This document shows positions 5,626-7,454 of a stretch of 7,454 nucleotides of DNA, one piece after another (within the stretch, counting starts at the first letter, position 1; every line of letters starts with the position of its first letter). The notes below the pieces were generated by a model. The model did no database searches, was not told the origin of the DNA, and saw only the letters and a program-made list of their open reading frames with translations. The stretch covers positions 1 through 7,454 of the forward strand of contig CAMQXE010000059.1 of assembly GCA_947038745.1 (NCBI GenBank), given 5' to 3'. Source of the stretch: an uncultured Propionibacteriaceae bacterium (lineage in GTDB: Bacteria; Actinomycetota; Actinomycetes; Propionibacteriales; Propionibacteriaceae). The position numbers and the translations under genes were made by a program.

Positions 5626-7038
5626 ATGGCGACTCCTGAGACGACTGAAACAGACCTCCCTATTACTGAACTATTTGGTGCGGTCTACCGCTTCTTCTAC
5701 AACAAGACTTTTGGTCTATCCATCATTTTGACGATGGCGGTGCTGACCTTCCTTGGTGTACTTTTCCCGCAGGCTCCGGATACAGCGGTTCAGAGCCCAG
5801 AAATGTGGGCTTCATGGCTCGATAGCGTGCGCCCACGCTTCGCTGGTTTTACTAATGTGCTAGCGGCATTGACGATTTTTAGAATGTTCCAATCCTGGCC
5901 ATTCATGTTGGTCACGGCGTTGTTAGCGTTATCAATTCTGGCCTGCACAGCACATCGTGCACCTAACTTGTGGCGGCAAGCAACTGCTCCGCACATCCAC
6001 GTGGGGGATAACTTTTTTGCTAAATCCCGCTTCCATGAAGAAGCCCAGCACGAGGGTTCTACCGCCGAGGCTTTTGAAGCAGTATCAACATCGTTGCGTA
6101 AGCGTCGCTATCGCATCATTAAAGATGGCGATTCTGGGCGCTTCTATGCCGACAAGAATCGGTGGGCGCCGCTTGGTACAGTCGCGGCTCATATCGCCTT
6201 CGACATTATTTTGATCGGTGTATTGGTGAGTTCCTTCTCGGGCTTCCGCGATGAGAACGTCGTCGTTCCAGTGGGCACTGGGGTAGAAGTTGGGCACGAT
6301 ACCGGGCTAGTTGTGACCGCCGATAACTTCATCGACACCTATTACGACGATGGTCGGCCAAAAGACTATGCCAGTGACGTCCACGTCACGAAGAACGGTC
6401 AGGAAGTAGGCAGGCAGACGATCCGGGTAAATAGCCCACTGCGGGTTGGCGATGTGACCTTCAACCAGATGACGTTCGGTGTTGCGAGTGAGATTGAGAT
6501 CCGTGATACCGCAACAGGAACGGTCCTAGATCACCGGGTTATTCCGCTTGATTTCCAGACTCAAGATGGAGTAAATGTTTACGGCACATACAAACTGCCG
6601 GAGAAGAACCTTGAGGTATATGTAGTCGGCGTTGCTGCCGGGCAACAAGATTCTCAGATTAAGCCGGGACAAGTGCTCGTCGAGATTTACGAAGACGGTT
6701 CGAAGAAGCCTGCAGGAAGTGCGGCACTATCGCCGGCCACTCCGCAGAAGCTGACAGACAAGTACACAGTCAATTTTGCCCGAGAACGGGCTTACACGTC
6801 GCTACAGGTAGCGCGCGACCCAGGGCGGATATGGGTTTGGATCGGTTGCGGGTTACTGCTCCTGGGTATGTGCGCCACGATGTTCCTACGGCACCGCCGA
6901 ATCTGGGGCAAGATCGATCACATTGAGGATTCCACCGTGGTAACGCTGGCCTCTCCCGACCGCGCTGATCGCGCTTTCGAACAGTCTCTCCAGGCCATAG
7001 CGAGGGAACTTTCATCGACAACGAAGAAGAATGGATAA
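5626..7038 (+). CDS. resB: Cytochrome c biogenesis protein ResB (System II, Ccs1)
   Basis: A 470-aa polytopic membrane protein, one half of the System II cytochrome c synthase that exports heme and joins it to CXXCH motifs outside the membrane. The ResB plan is clear: membrane segments at about residues 29-47 and 91-108; a third at about 184-206 containing His189 (GTVAAHIAFDIILIG, then SGFRDENVVVPVG); a large external domain (about 207-400) that includes RVNSPLRVGDVTFNQM; and a last segment at about 402-420 after LQVARDPGRIWVW, followed by the basic LRHRRIW. Membrane-embedded or nearby His residues serve heme handling in this family. The ATG lies 2 nt after the TPR stop, with a weak purine-rich site (AAAGAAGAG) inside the end of that gene, so translation is likely coupled. 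Full length with no sign of damage. Confidence 0.95.
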   Translation: MATPETTETDLPITELFGAVYRFFYNKTFGLSIILTMAVLTFLGVLFPQAPDTAVQSPEMWASWLDSVRPRFAGFTNVLAALTIFRMFQSWPFMLVTALLALSILACTAHRAPNLWRQATAPHIHVGDNFFAKSRFHEEAQHEGSTAEAFEAVSTSLRKRRYRIIKDGDSGRFYADKNRWAPLGTVAAHIAFDIILIGVLVSSFSGFRDENVVVPVGTGVEVGHDTGLVVTADNFIDTYYDDGRPKDYASDVHVTKNGQEVGRQTIRVNSPLRVGDVTFNQMTFGVASEIEIRDTATGTVLDHRVIPLDFQTQDGVNVYGTYKLPEKNLEVYVVGVAAGQQDSQIKPGQVLVEIYEDGSKKPAGSAALSPATPQKLTDKYTVNFARERAYTSLQVARDPGRIWVWIGCGLLLLGMCATMFLRHRRIWGKIDHIEDSTVVTLASPDRADRAFEQSLQAIARELSSTTKKNG

Positions 7039-7041
7039 GCC

Positions 7042-7454
7042 ATGCTCGACTTTTCTCGCTACTGCCTCACCGCTTCAACGGTTCTCGTTGGGGTAGCCCT
7101 AATTCTCTATTTAGTGGCTCTTACTGTGAAAGCACGGCCTGCAAAGAAAGCCGCTGATGCGGCACAAGAAGCTACCGAGGATGTAAAGAATCCGAGGAGT
7201 TCACCGCGTGGCATGGGGTGGCTTGCAGACCTTTTGACGATGTTGGCTTTGGGGACGGCAACGATTGGTCTGGTGTGCCGGACTATTGCTGTCGGGCATG
7301 CGCCGTTCTCTAATCAGTATGAATACGCGTACTCGTTTGCCTGGGGCATTCTGCTTGTTTTGGTGGCCTTCTTAGTGAAGTTCGGCGAGCGGGTTTTGGC
7401 ATTGCTGGCGTTGCCGATTGCTTTTGGCATGTTGGCCTACTGCGGATCAATGTC
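7042..7454 (+). CDS. ccsA: Cytochrome c biogenesis protein CcsA/ResC (System II; 3' end outside window)
   Basis: An open frame of 137 codons runs off the window end. It starts with ATG 3 nt after the resB stop. The product has an N-terminal membrane segment (about residues 9-29), a charged Ala-rich cytoplasmic loop (30-58), and a second segment (about 60-83). Next comes GHAPFSNQYEYAYSFAWG (85-102), the characteristic CcsA/ResC stretch before the next helix, then further hydrophobic segments (about 100-112 and 117-134). CcsA/ResC pairs with ResB and carries the external WWD heme-handling domain, which would lie beyond the window edge, so it cannot be checked here. In actinobacterial annotation this protein is also called CcsB. 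The tight resB-ccsA order is the usual one for System II. Confidence 0.9.
   Translation, partial: MLDFSRYCLTASTVLVGVALILYLVALTVKARPAKKAADAAQEATEDVKNPRSSPRGMGWLADLLTMLALGTATIGLVCRTIAVGHAPFSNQYEYAYSFAWGILLVLVAFLVKFGERVLALLALPIAFGMLAYCGSM

Overview
The window looks like chromosomal DNA from a moderate-GC actinobacterium. The start is the C-terminal half of RNA polymerase beta' of actinobacterial type, with no large enterobacterial insertion in the trigger loop. The rest is a respiratory nitrite ammonification module with System II (ResB/CcsA) cytochrome c biogenesis genes, the arrangement of a Gram-positive cell. The moderate base composition and the gene set would suit a facultative or anaerobic member of the Actinomycetaceae, but genus cannot be read from this sequence.

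Layout, all on the + strand: (1) 1-1874, 3' part of rpoC, closed by a strong intrinsic terminator at 1891-1926. (2) 1994-2674, a NarL/LuxR-family regulator whose receiver domain has lost the phosphoacceptor Asp; an FNR-like box (9 of 10 consensus positions) lies 40 bp upstream. (3) 2675-2809, a non-coding regulatory gap holding a hairpin and an inverted repeat that runs into the nrfH ribosome binding site. (4) 2810-4761, nrfH and nrfA, overlapping by 4 nt: a membrane tetraheme quinol dehydrogenase and the pentaheme ammonia-forming nitrite reductase, here with CXXCH at heme 1 in place of the usual CXXCK. (5) 4762-4867, a gap with a long hairpin and a possible internal promoter. (6) 4868-7454, a membrane-anchored TPR protein, resB and the start of ccsA, separated by 2-3 nt and so probably one transcript.

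Together the genes make a self-contained unit. Menaquinol electrons pass through NrfH to NrfA on the outer face of the membrane, reducing nitrite to ammonium. ResB-CcsA attaches the nine hemes of NrfHA, and the TPR protein may help deliver the apocytochromes. The regulator next to the cluster, itself apparently under an anaerobiosis-type box, is the natural candidate for control. The most noteworthy points are the degenerate receiver, the FNR-like box placed to fit a near-leaderless regulator transcript, the all-CXXCH NrfA paired with a generic System II synthase, the apparent permanent membrane anchor on NrfA, and the inverted repeat overlapping the nrfH ribosome binding site. No RNA genes, CRISPR arrays or insertion sequences were seen.
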